Shown piece by piece: positions 10,433 through 19,250 of a DNA stretch of 64,000 nt; positions within the stretch are counted from its first letter, which is position 1, and each line of letters begins with the position of its first letter. Source of the DNA: Siderastrea radians (taxonomy: Eukaryota; Cnidaria; Anthozoa; Scleractinia; Rhizangiidae). The notes under the pieces are model-generated. The model worked only from the letters and a program-made list of their open reading frames with translations. It made no database searches and was not told where the DNA came from. The translations under genes were made by a program, and so were the position numbers. The stretch spans positions 24,897,875 to 24,961,874 of the forward strand of contig OZ024895.1 of assembly GCA_964017195.1 (NCBI GenBank), written 5' to 3'.

Positions 10433-10774
10433 AAGCTGATCCAGGTTGCTTGAAAACGGTCCTACATTGTGAGCTCCAGTGTCCCCTGGACCACAGGTGA
10501 AGCATAAGTTGGATGGGCGAGGTGCTCGATGGTCTTATACAAACAGATAAAGAGAAAAAACAGAAAATAAAAAACTTAGTAAAATACGAATACAATAAAA
10601 AGTTTAGCGTATCGTAGGTGCTGAATGAAAACCCGAAACCTGGAATGAATATTCCAGTACAAATGCCCTCCTTATATACTAATAAAGCAAACTAACAATA
10701 GTTCGTAATTATAAGATGAAAAAGCAATTCTTAACAGAGAATTCAGAGAAGCATAGCACATGCTTGCTATGTCC

Positions 10775-11700
10775 TCAAACGAAGGAAAATTCATTTCTAT
10801 TTAGGCTGCTAACCCATTTTAAATGCAACGGGTTGTTTTTGTTGTTTGCCCACTTTCCCAGCCACATGGTTTTAGTTTTCTCTATATTCAACTTTAGGCG
10901 AGAGATTTCGTCAAAATCAAAATCTGCCACAATTTGTAATCCTGTTTCTACCGAAGACACATCAGCACACACACAAAAAAGGTTGGTGTCACCTAAAAAC
11001 TGGCTTACTTTAATTTCTCTTTCAAACACTGAAATTCCCTTGAAGTCACTACTTTAGCGAATATTAATGTACTTTAGTCATGCTGTTAAAATAAACAGGT
11101 ATGGAGAGAGTGGACATAATAATATAATAATAATTATATTATCCCCGCCTTACTCCAGCAGGTTTGATCTAATTAGTTGCTTAGCCATTGTTAAGCATCC
11201 CACTTCCTATATCCGTATAAAAGACCTTTATCCAGGTTCTTGAGCTATCGCCAAAGTTGTAAATTTTTAGTACATTATGCATACATGACCATTCTAAGGT
11301 ATCAAAGGCTCTCTGGAAGTCTTGCGTCAATGATATACGAGGGCAGATCAGTTTCTTAGTCTGCTCCTTGATATCACTGATGAGCCTAATATTTTTACCG
11401 ATATATCTGCCTTTCACGAAACCAGTGGTCTGGGTGAATCAAGGAAGGTAGCATTGGTTTCGTTCGTTTTCCTTTGGGTTTAGAAGCAATTGTATAGACT
11501 ACATTCAAAAGAATTATTGGCCTCTAGTTCTGGAGTGTTAGAAGTGGAGAATCTTCTTTTGGTGTCAGGCTTATTACACCTCTACGCTGTGAAATCGATA
11601 ACTATCCATTTTCGTATGCAGCATTTAAGACTGTCAACTAAGTCATTCCCAATAAGATAACAAAAAGTTGAATAAAACTCGGCTGTGAAGCCATCTTCTC
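10775..11700 (-). pseudogene. LINE-A ORF2 reverse transcriptase region
   Basis: In order on the minus strand: SLTPKEDSPLLTL and RPIILLNV-type finger motif (about 11.6-11.5 kb, frameshifted), GFVKGRYIGKNIRLISDIKE (11.43-11.37 kb), FQRAFDTLEWSCMHNVLKI (about 11.32 kb), then a gap and EIKVSQFLGDTNLFC with SRLKLNIEKTKTMWLGKWAN (11029-10775). The catalytic motif, normally F/Y-A-D-D, reads FLGD, so the polymerase is dead. Known role of the family: target-primed reverse transcription. Confidence 0.75.
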
Positions 11701-11939
11701 AAGGGACTTGCCACTGCTGAAAGTATCCAAACTTCTTTTACATTCTTCATTCGTCAAAAGGCCATCTGCTGTCTCACTCACTTCATGCGCGAGTTAACGG
11801 AATTCTAAATACTCTGGATAGTGACCAAATTCTTCCTCACCCACATGTACTTTAGATGAATAGAGATTCTTGAAGTAATGTTCTATCTCTAGCAACATTT
11901 GTTCTTCATTCGTTGTTAACACTTCCTGTTCGTTCTCTA

Positions 11940-12561
11940 GTTCTGAAGTTACGTTCCTATTGTAGTTCCGTTTTTCAAGATTGAAAAAGCTATTTGGTCA
12001 GTCGTTCGCCTTTTTTAACCCTCAAACATTCTGATTTAAATTTTGCCGCTTCACCTTTACTTTCATATAATTGTTGAAGTTCCTTTTTCAGGTGTTCGTA
12101 CTGCTTCAACTCTTGGTTAAGGTTCATTTTATCAGCACCGTTACAGATTAGGTGATCGAGTCCGTCAAGTTCATCCTTGATTATGAGTTTTCTTTTGTTA
12201 GTTTCTTTAGCTTTGCCCTTGCCGTATGAAATAGTCAAACGTCTAATATCCATTTAAGACGTTCCCGCTTCTTTGGTCCAGTGCAACGATAGGTAAACTG
12301 TGTTATGGTCGGGCGCTATTGAAGATCAAATGTCCACGTTTTGGACATATTTAGTTAGATCTTTAGCTATGAAAAGGAGTCTATTCTCGATCTCATTTTT
12401 ATGGATTTTGATTCATAAGAGAATTTGTTTATATTTGGGTGTTTAAAGCGTTCTATGTCTACAAGATCAAAAGGATCCATTGTAATTAAGGTCGAATTAC
12501 AAAAACCAGTTGGTCTCCGAGGCAGACCATTTTTTTGTCTTTCCTTGTTAAAGTGCAGGTC
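11940..12561 (-). pseudogene. LINE-A ORF2: endonuclease C-terminal half and linker
   Basis: The block begins at the solo-LTR border (12561) with a frame reading TLTRKDKK, then GLPRRPTGFCNSTLITMD, DLVDIERFKHPNINKFSYES and, after a frameshift, an IAPDHN motif that supplies the catalytic Asp/His of apurinic-type endonucleases. The linker ORF 12253-11990 is Lys/Glu-rich (LKKELQQLYESKGEAAKFKS). The endonuclease N-terminal half is on the other side of the LTR (15779-16130). Confidence 0.75.
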
Positions 12562-12640
12562 CGGTCTGTTCTGAGTTTCGTTGAAGGAGTAGTTCATTTG
12601 CAGACAGAACGCAAGGTAGTTGGTAACAGCAACAAGCGGT

Positions 12641-12646
12641 TTTATT
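12641..12646 (-). terminator. AATAAA polyadenylation signal of the LTR
   Basis: AATAAAAC on the minus strand lies about 75 bp before the LTR 3' end, downstream of both TATA boxes, as expected for an R region. It supports the minus orientation of the LTR. Confidence 0.5.
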
Positions 12647-12812
12647 TCAAACCGAAGTAGTCTTCACAGCTTACAGTACTTCTACGTCACACAGACTCTT
12701 CTAACACGGCACACAGCCACAGCAACAAACTCTAAACTGCTTCTCGAAACTACTTCTCAAAAACTCCTCGAGTAGACTGACAACCGCTTACTTAAATATA
12801 CATCATAACAAG

Positions 12813-12831
12813 TTCTAGAAACTTCTAAGAA
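12813..12831 (-). promoter_or_regulatory. Heat-shock-element-like array 2 in LTR
   Basis: On the minus strand: TTCTTAGAAGTTTCTAGAA, which contains a perfect GAAnnTTCnnGAA trimer. A second TATA-like sequence, TATATTTAAG, lies about 13-22 bases downstream (12800-12791). In the intact LTR, before the Kolobok insertion, both arrays would have been roughly 100 bp apart in the same promoter. Confidence 0.6.
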
Positions 12832-13157
12832 ATCCTATTTTTAGTAACATTGTATTTTTACTTACTATTTAAAGCGATTACATAATTATTTAAAGGGACT
12901 CTCGGCTGAAAAAATAAATTGGTGCCAAAGTATACTTGGTTATTCTCTTTAAATGTTCCAGGGGTTTTAAGTGTCTTATTTCTTTGACTTGTAGTTACAT
13001 GAAACGTTCGGATTTGAGTTTGAAAAGCCTGCTCGCCGCCATGTTTTTTCGCGGTGTTTGATGGGAGATTATTACTTCACTGCATTGTCAGATTTTCAGT
13101 ATGGCTTTCGCGGAAGGATTTTGGATCACTCTGTACAGTTTTGAACCAGAATAAGAC

Positions 13158-14164
13158 ATGGATGAAGAAAGTTCGAATTCAAGCGACGAAGACGAGTCTA
13201 ATAATTACAAGGAAGAATGTGATGACCGTTTGGTGACATTGGAGTGGTGTAAATGTGAGAATTGTGAGATAGCGACGCTGAACAACCCAAGGGATTGTTT
13301 ATGTTGTAGAGAAGTACCTGAGGCACCAGCCTTGGCCAATTTCAACAGCAAGCGTATCAGATGCGCCATTCAGCATGACGACTTTGTATTGTAGCATTTG
13401 TTAAACTAGAGCGGTGTTGAAAACGACGCTTCTTCGAATTAAACATCTCCTGCTAGGAATGGATAACTTTGACGTGTCGCCCACTGAACATGTTGCCCGA
13501 GTATTCAGTAATAAATCGTTATAAATTTTGCTCACAACTTGTGATTGTTGTTAGTTTGTTATCTTTTAATATTTGGTGTAGAAGCGAATATACAGTGGCA
13601 TGCTCGAGTTTATGTAAGACTATGGTCAGCTTAAATTTTCAGCTTCTTACTTTGCGCTCCTTGGGCATAATTTCTATGCAGTTTCTATGCATTGGTTGTG
13701 ATGACCCCAATTGTCGAACATTGGTCATAGTGTTCAGCATAAATACAACTGAATTGTTTTTCATTTATTTAGCTTATCCTATCATGCTAGTTTGAAAGTA
13801 AGGTTAGACAATTCCACCTGATAAAACCACTAAGGCGTTACACTGAACAAGTTACCTTTCTTCCCAGTGAGAGAACACTAGTCACAACAATATTAACTAG
13901 TCATAGCAAATGCAAACCTTTTCTTTATATTCACAGGACTTCACGTTGGTTGACATACACTCCGTTTGTATCCCGGGCCTTGAAACTCGGTAAACGTCAT
14001 ACTTGAAAGCTGGCAAAGGCAGAAGAAAGATTGTACCAGCCTGCGTTGTGCACGAAATTCGTAAGACATTTCCAGATACCAAAGGAGGCTGCACTGGATT
14101 TAAATTTCCACGATTGATACCATACCATAATCATAGAGGGCTAAGAAACATCGATTTAAATTAT
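13158..14164 (+). pseudogene. P2X7 C-terminal-like domain protein, two exon-like blocks
   Basis: Block 1 starts at ATG 13158 with an acidic Ser/Glu/Asp leader, then WCKCENCEIATLNNPRDCLC and CREVPEA. These are the clustered cysteines that resemble the intracellular cysteine-rich/ballast domain of the P2X7 receptor, followed by IRCAIQHDDF. A frameshift near 13390 is needed to continue into AVLKTTLLRIKHLLLG. Block 2 (13945-14164) has KAGKGRRKIVPACVVHEIRK and TFPDTKGGCTGFKFP, matching the (V/I)PSC..xxIRxxFP...YTGF motif that closes this domain. No channel segment is present. In cnidarians this domain occurs in many multicopy short proteins. Function in a transposon is unknown. Confidence 0.65.
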
Positions 14165-14989
14165 AAAGATAATTACTTTCAAATAATGCAAGTGTTACCT
14201 TTTGTAAGAATGCAACATGTGTTTTTTTAGGTTATGAACTCAATCTTTTTTCTGTGAATACCTGTCAGTTGACAGTAAGTTAGCAATCACCATATTTTTT
14301 TATGAAATTTTGATTGTTTTGTTGGCTTATAATCTGCTAATGTACAGGCATAATAAAATGAAAGTCTGACCCACTTCTCCTTAAGAATGTCAAGGTCTCC
14401 ATTACATATTTCCATACTCCACTAAAGGTGATTTGTTATGGATGGGATCCATAAGCTTAATTTTTCACAACCCCTCTTTTTGGATGATTCCCGCAACTTT
14501 TTGCAAACATTTTTGAGTGCATGTCATGGATCAATATGGTGCTTTTTATCTTTTTGTTCCTCTCTCATGTACTTTTTTATTTGGGGTATGAATCTGTTGA
14601 AACACCAGCTACCCATACTCCAACTTCTTTAACAGAGTTCAGCGTGTTATATTCCCTTCTTCTCCTGTCATTTGAGTTTTTAACTTCGCAAACAGAAACA
14701 ACCGTAAAATCCACAACCTGGTTAGTGGACACATTCAGCATTGTATAAGTTCATAAACCAAGTTCATACTTGATAGTATTGCCAGGAAAATCACAGTGCC
14801 CCTCGCCAGCTAGGGTTTCAGGTTCTACTCTGTCTTTTAGCGTACTGATTACCCTGCTTTGTTCTTTTTCCCATTGATTGTCAATGACAGGAAAAATATG
14901 TTTTTCAAATTAAGTATTCGTAATAGCAGTCCTCTCCAGTAGATTTCAAGTTGATGACTGAAAAAAACTGCAGAAATTTTGAAATTGAA

Positions 14990-15366
14990 TTCAGGTGTTC
15001 GCTGTAGCCACACTGGTGAGTCGCTCTTTAGGTGCTGATTTGTGCGGAAAAATTGTTGGAGTAGCCCTGGTTTTAATTTCTCGTCGTCTTTTGCCTTTAC
15101 TTCCCACCAATTTAATTTGCAGGTCCACACTCATCAAAACATTGAGGCTCAAAATGAACTGAACACAGGTGGAGTTCCTTCGGCAAATTGGACAATGCTC
15201 GCCCAATAGCAGCCAACCACTTTTTGCTTGCTACACTTTCAAGTGGTACTCGATGAAACAAGATCGAAGGATCATTCTTGTTCTTTGCCTCGTTACTACA
15301 TCCAGCTGCACAACAATGCGGCATGATAGCCTTATTTCCTTTTTGGAAATCGTCAAGATGGAGTAA
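14990..15366 (-). pseudogene. THAP domain (C2CH zinc finger) of a Kolobok transposase
   Basis: From Met at about 15330: MPHCCAAGCSNEAKNKNDPS, then ILFHRVPLESVASKKWLAAI, and LCSVHFEPQCFDE. This fits the THAP signature C-x2-4-C-x35-50-C-x2-H with the invariant Pro/Trp positions (KKWLAAI). A frameshift near 15130 leads to KLVGSKGKRRREIKTRATPT and IFPHKS, the basic tail and AVP-like position after THAP. The domain recognises transposon ends in the family. The rest of the transposase is not seen. Confidence 0.8.
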
Positions 15367-15710
15367 AGCTAATTTAAAATTCAATGTATAACAAAAATAA
15401 TCCAGTTGTATGATGTCTGAAAATGGCACTTAGGCAATACTAGTTTACCAGAACATCTTGGTCGCCATGTTGAAAAGCCAACAACGCAGTGACGTCATAA
15501 TCTCCGGGCAAACTTTGCGATAGGAAAAAATGGCGCCCGCGAAATTTGAAAAGCTGAAAACGGAGAAACAAAACATCCTGCGTTTCAATGAGAGGGGGAA
15601 TTATCGCGTTTAAGCCAGTAAACCGGTCTCACTGACAGTTCAACTTATCATTTTGGCTAAAACTATTTCTCAGCCGAGATTCCCTTTAAATGAGTAAGCA
15701 TTTTATAATG

Positions 15711-15747
15711 CTCTAGAAAGTTCTACGGGATGTTCTGGAAGGTTCTC
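15711..15747 (-). promoter_or_regulatory. Heat-shock-element-like array 1 in LTR U3
   Basis: On the minus strand the stretch contains GAACCTTCCAGAA, a perfect nGAAnnTTCnnGAAn heat-shock factor site, and ten bases later GAACTTTCTAGAG, a second near-perfect trimer. A TATAAAA lies 4-10 bases downstream (15707-15701). Known: HSF trimers bind such alternating pentamers. Confidence 0.6.
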
Positions 15748-15778
15748 AGCAAAACTAGACAATTTTCGTAACACTGTC

Positions 15779-16130
15779 ACCTCCTAAAATAAGTGTTGTT
15801 AATTCAGATTTGTTAATCAGGTAGTTACTGAGCTCTTCAGGAAACTGCTGCTGATCAGCATGATCATGAGGTGTGTAGATATTACAGAGTGATAGTTTCG
15901 TACTATTATAGATCAAGTTAATTTAAAAAGTTCTTCCTGAGTTCTCGCTTTGGGAATTTTTAACTTTGTTTTCTGTAATAGATGGATCTGATAATACGGA
16001 GACTCCTTTACTATAGCGAGTGCCATGAGGAAAAAGGATTTCACCTCCTTAATCAGTTTTCCTGAATGACTCATCACAAGGTTCAGAATATGTTTCCTGT
16101 AGAAAATAAAATATAGCCTCTTGATCCTTA
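15779..16130 (-). pseudogene. LINE-A ORF2 endonuclease, N-terminal part
   Basis: On the minus strand, with frame changes: FLQETYSEP, the Glu of the endonuclease active site (canonical FLQETHS), then RYSKGVSVL (canonical S.G.AIL), YTPHDHADQQQFPEELSNYL and ILGGD at the border with the LTR duplication. The region is continuous with the block at 12561-12250 once the LTR is removed. Internal stops make it non-coding now. Confidence 0.7.
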
Positions 16131-16444
16131 AAATATGAAAACGCTTCTCCTCTTCACCGAAATTCTAATACCTCAAACATTTAGGGAAATGATTTTACAT
16201 AACTGTTTGTTAGACATCACTTATCAAAACAGAAGGTTCCAATGCAAAATGGACTTTAACACACACGCAACAAAATTCAAGAACGAACACACCAACACCT
16301 ACAGTCCAAATAGGGTACTTACCTTTTTAATCCCTCTACCTTTCCCCGTCCTCTCGGAATTAATCAGCAAGCTCATTTATAGGGATTAAAGTGAAGCTAC
16401 ATTTTCTCTCTCAGTTGAAATTCATTGTTCCTGGAATGTTCGCT

Positions 16445-16925
16445 TTATAGCTCATCTGAATAATAATCACAGAAGATTCGGACAGGAACTCCACTCGGTG
16501 ATGTTGTTACATAGATTTTTTGATCAGTTGTCCAGACACTCCTCAACAGCCCGTCCTTTTTCTTTTGACTTGCTCTTGATACAAATGGTCGCCTGTAACC
16601 CGTTAACCTTTTGTTGAAGAAGATACAAGGCTCTTCGGCTCTCACTGCATTAGAGTAACTGGGAAACACGTTCGTCACGTTAACTTTTTTCACTTTAATT
16701 CTTCCCCTATATAAACTCGCTTTAACCTTATGGCTTATAAATTTCACGATAATCGGGCTTGGTTTGTTACCATGTGGTTTCAGTTTGTGGGAATCTCAAT
16801 GTCACTGGAATTAGCATTAACATTTGACACGCCTACCAATTTTAACACAACCTCTTTCTAGACAGTAGTTCCTAGTGTATTGCTCCAGGTCATCAAACAT
16901 GGTTTGCAAATTCTCCGTCTCTTTC
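16445..16925 (-). pseudogene. LINE-A ORF1 C-terminal part (RNA-binding protein)
   Basis: A frame 16747-16445 contains VTNVFPSYSNAVRAEEPCIF, FNKRLTGYRRPFVSRASQKK and TSPSGVPVRIF. These are typical of L1/Tx1-like ORF1 proteins with a coiled coil followed by an RRM-like and C-terminal domain. Upstream, frameshifted, is MFDDLEQYTRNYCLE (about 16905-16855), the conserved LDDLEQYSRR..-type start of the RRM-like region. A stop separates the pieces. It is joined to the N-terminal half at 17846 across the CR1-like insertion. Confidence 0.7.
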
Positions 16926-16944
16926 ACTTGCTTAAATAGATAAA

Positions 16945-16996
16945 TAAAAGATAAGATAAGATAAGATAATAGATAAGATAAGATAATAGATAAGAA
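16945..16996 (+). repeat. (GATAA)n-like microsatellite at the CR1-like 5' border
   Basis: About 50 bases of GATAAGATAAGATAATAGATAA-type repeats lie between the target duplication and the first LINE codons. Either it is slippage at the truncation point or a repeat created during reverse transcription. Confidence 0.8.
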
Positions 16997-17177
16997 AAAG
17001 ATAAGCAAAAAACTGAACGACGATAAGACGGAATTTATGATTATAGGCACGCGCACTCAGCTAGATAAGGTTAATGTATCTGAAATTGTAATCGGCCATA
17101 CAAAAGTACGGGCTGTAACGTAAATGTGCTAATCTGTTATCTATCATCTGCATAGTATTGGACGTATTAGAAAGTAT

Positions 17178-17687
17178 ATGAGTTACGATGACAGGAAATC
17201 CATAGTTCAAGCAGTTATAATGTCACGGATAGATTACTGTAATAGCCTCTTGGTTGGTGTTCCAGCCGTCCAGCTAAGTAAACTACAACGTTTACAAAAT
17301 GCAGCATCTCGCTTTGTTAGCAATGTTGCAAAGTATGATCACATTACTCCTACACTTGTTAAGCTACATTGGCTCCCAGTATGGTTTAGGGTTATTTTTA
17401 AGATAGCAATGCTTGCTCAGAAGTGTATCTGTGGCAATGCGCCTGAGCACCTTAGGGGACTAGTTAGAGTTAAGAGGACATCCAGATATAATCTTAGATC
17501 GGACAGGGGTATGTTACTAGAGGACTACAGTGCACGATCAAAGAAGACACTAGGAGACAGGGCTTTCAAAACAGCAGCACCCAAAATCTGGAACATTTTA
17601 CTGGAGGACATTACAATGCAGTTTAAGTATAATATTCTTAAGGGACAGTTAAAGACTCACTATTTTAGACTTACATATAATTTTTAA
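17178..17687 (+). pseudogene. CR1/L2-like LINE ORF2 C-terminus
   Basis: The 169-codon frame has SRIDYCNSLLVGVPAVQLSK, LQRLQNAASRFVSN, LHWLPVWFRVIFKIAMLAQK, YNLRSDRG and FKTAAPKIWN. This string of motifs is the hallmark of the C-terminal region of CR1/L2/Rex-type LINEs in cnidarians, lancelets and other metazoans. It is open to its natural stop at 17687, so this copy is younger than LINE-A around it. It lacks the endonuclease and most of the RT. Confidence 0.85.
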
Positions 17688-17845
17688 CTCTATTTAGGTG
17701 TACATAAATTTTACTCTTTAATTAATTTTAGTGACAGAAACATATAATTTCCTTTTCGTTATATTTGTAATGCGCATTTGATCATGTATGTATGTTAATT
17801 TGCGCAATATTAAGTAATAAATATTATTATTATTATTACTTGCTT

Positions 17846-18140
17846 CAGAAGTTGCTCTTTAGTTTGCCAGTTCGGTCTTCGCTCTCTCTTTTTTTTTTAT
17901 TGAATAATGCCTTAAGTTGTCTTATGTCATCTCTGAAACTTTGATTCTCCTTCGGGATATCTGAAACCGACTTCTGAAGGTCAGCCAGTATATCTCGAAT
18001 TTCATGTAACGTTGGTTCTATGTCAGAAGCTGTGCTCTTTCGTCCGTCATGTTATTGCTATCGTCTTTGTGACCAACTGATTCTTTATTTAGTCGATTAG
18101 TGGCACTAGTTTCCTCGTCTGTTGAGCCACAGTCTCCGCA
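17846..18140 (-). pseudogene. LINE-A ORF1 N-terminal part with coiled coil
   Basis: The minus-strand frames give DEETSATNRLNKESVGHKDD, MTDERAQLLT and, after a frameshift at about 18015, LHEIRDILADLQKSVSDIPK, NQSFRDDIRQLKALF. The heptad pattern predicts a coiled coil, as in trimeric LINE ORF1 proteins. It continues past the CR1-like insertion at 16925. Confidence 0.6.
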
Positions 18141-18689
18141 TTTGTTCTTTTTACCTGTCGTCAACCGAAGCCCATTTACCAATGATTTCACCCAAAAGGA
18201 GAGGTGCGTAAGTAAGCAAATGATTGTAATATTGTTAACCTCCTTAACGTATATAACTCTCTTGTTGTTTTTACTCGATAGAACGAATTTTAGCTTTTGT
18301 AAGAAAGTCTTTGAGCGATTTTTCCTTCTTGTAAACGACGATAGGAGTGTTAGGAAATATCGTGGCATGTTTAGGATTGTCTGAAATGAAGTACCAGTGG
18401 TTCGTGAGAATCTTTTTAAGATTTGGTGTAGCCGAATTGTATGTGGTAACAAAATGCAAAAGGAAGGTTTAGTTTGTAAAGCAGCTTTCCTTGATGAGAA
18501 ATCAATGTTAGTCATAATAGATTCAATGAACTCTAGAGGATAGCCTCAATCGAGTAAACGGGATTGAAAATCTTGTTTCATTGACTCAAAGTTTTTTTTG
18601 ACTGAGTTAGTTCTCAACAGACGCAATGTTTCTTCTTTGATAAAACCCTTCTTAACGCTGAAAGGGTGACATGAGGAGAAATGTGTATA

Positions 18690-19082
18690 TTAATAAGTTT
18701 CTGTGGGCTTAAAATGTGTTGGGACACCTAGTGTTTTGCTGGTGGCGAAACGAGGTCCTTTAAAAATTTCAGTGTCGAGGAAAACAATACGTTCAGATGA
18801 CATTTCGCATGTAAATTTGATGGTTGGGTGGAAATTTTTTGCGAAATTAACGAAATCGTTGATTTTGTGTTCGCTAATAGTCCACACTGAGAAATTGTCA
18901 TCTACAAAACGTTTCCAGAGAGTAGGTTTGAAAAGGCTTGCTGTGAGTAGCTGTTTTTTGATGTGAGCCATAAAAATGACTGTGAAGGCTACTGCCATTT
19001 TAGTACCCATTGCTATTCCGTGTGTCTGCAAATAGTGTTTGCCACTGAATTGGAAGGAGTTTTCTTTAAGGATCAGTCTCAT
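18690..19082 (-). pseudogene. PLE reverse transcriptase, palm and thumb
   Basis: The 130-codon frame contains LQTHGIAMGTKMAVAFTVIF, the PLE-specific motif, WKRFVDDNFSVW, the catalytic motif C with its Asp pair retained, and IVFLDTEIFK. The active-site Asp pair is intact even though the whole gene is broken elsewhere. Continues frameshifted to 18459-18271 (FVTTYNSATPNLKKILTNHW, PIVVYKKEKSLKDFLTKAKI). Confidence 0.85.
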
Positions 19083-19099
19083 GAGTTCCCCAAGAGTTG

Positions 19100-19250
19100 A
19101 AGAGGGGATGGGTGGTTTAAACTGATAATGTTCTTCAACTGATAATGTTTTTCATAGTATTGGCACTGATAATGTATTGGAACTGATGTTTTTCATAGTA
19201 CTAACATATTCATAGTACTAATGTTCTTCATAGTATAGACATCAAGTGTA
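19100..19250 (-). repeat. Short tandem expansion inside the PLE RT
   Basis: Several imperfect copies of a roughly 18-22 base unit, of the form TACTATGAAGAACATTAGT, interrupt the RT between motif A and the following EEHYQ/KPPIPSS segment. The unit seems to derive from RT codons for a Tyr-Tyr-Glu-Glu-His-like peptide, so the expansion grew from coding sequence. Confidence 0.65.

Larger units (their letters stand above)
8720..10740 (-). mobile_element. DIRS-like (tyrosine recombinase) retroelement, internally deleted
   Basis: Reading on the minus strand gives a zinc-knuckle-like stretch near 10500 (Cys-x2-Cys), an acidic linker, a segment resembling the entry to the DIRS RT, then an abrupt jump to the RNase H region, and finally the recombinase. 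The RT palm is missing. It sits between two LINE-A blocks, so it inserted into or recombined with LINE-A. The exact ends are unresolved; DIRS elements are known to have split or inverted repeats and no target duplication, which fits the lack of a clear one here. Confidence 0.6.
12894..15685. mobile_element. Kolobok-like DNA transposon (TTAA duplication, THAP, P2X7-like ORF)
   Basis: Inverted termini AGGGACTCTCGGCTGA (12894-12909) and AGGGAATCTCGGCTGAGAAA (read from 15685 leftwards) are bordered by TTAA on both sides (12890-12893, 15686-15689). TTAA targets and a THAP DNA-binding domain are established features of the Kolobok superfamily (piggyBac shares TTAA but not THAP). The element sits inside the solo LTR. 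The catalytic part of the transposase is not recognisable, so the 2.8 kb copy is non-autonomous or decayed. It carries two convergent ORF remnants: P2X7-like on plus, THAP on minus. Confidence 0.75.
12567..15773 (-). mobile_element. Solo LTR (about 410 bp) interrupted by a Kolobok element
   Basis: If 12894-15685 plus one TTAA is removed, a short sequence beginning TGTTACG and ending AGAACA (minus strand) remains, with TG...CA ends. It is flanked by GACAG (15778-15774) and GACCG (12566-12562), a 5-bp duplication with one mismatch. LINE-A endonuclease coding resumes exactly across it (GGD on one side, TLTRKDKK on the other). The minus orientation is chosen because it gives U3-like motifs, TATA boxes (15707-15701; 12800-12791) and an AATAAA signal (12646-12641) in the correct order. 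No internal retroelement coding is present, so it is a solo LTR. Confidence 0.7.
16934..17837 (+). mobile_element. CR1/L2-like LINE, 5'-truncated 3' end
   Basis: It is flanked by the 8-bp duplication ACTTGCTT (16926-16933 and 17838-17845), which interrupts LINE-A ORF1. The left part is a (GATAA)n stretch running into RT C-terminal coding (LNDDKTEFMIIGTRTQLDKV, about 17010-17070). The ORF 17178-17687 is the post-RT region. The 3' end is AATAAATATTATTATTATT, a microsatellite tail as is usual for CR1/L2 LINEs, which lack poly(A). About 0.9 kb, severely 5' truncated as is common. Confidence 0.85.
4197..18240 (-). mobile_element. LINE-A: L1/Tx1-like retrotransposon, shattered by nested insertions
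   Basis: Pieces of one minus-strand LINE can be read in order across 14 kb: ORF1 (18.1-16.4 kb), endonuclease (16.1-15.8 and 12.6-12.25 kb), linker (12.25-11.9 kb), reverse transcriptase (11.7-10.8 kb) and C-terminal region (8.7-8.0 and 4.6-4.3 kb). An A-run on the minus strand at 4204-4197 may be the poly(A) tail. The gaps are filled by other elements with their own duplications, at 4643-7982, about 8.72-10.74 kb, 12567-15773 and 16934-17837. All blocks are frameshifted, and the RT active-site Asp pair is damaged. Known: L1/Tx1 elements have this ORF1, endonuclease, RT order. The 5' end near 18.24 kb abuts a Penelope element and is approximate. Confidence 0.75.

Noticed and set aside
18018..18515. 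165-codon ORF as one protein
   Set aside because: Its upstream part is out of frame with the PLE and its downstream part is LINE-A ORF1; the ORF is a chance read-through of the junction.
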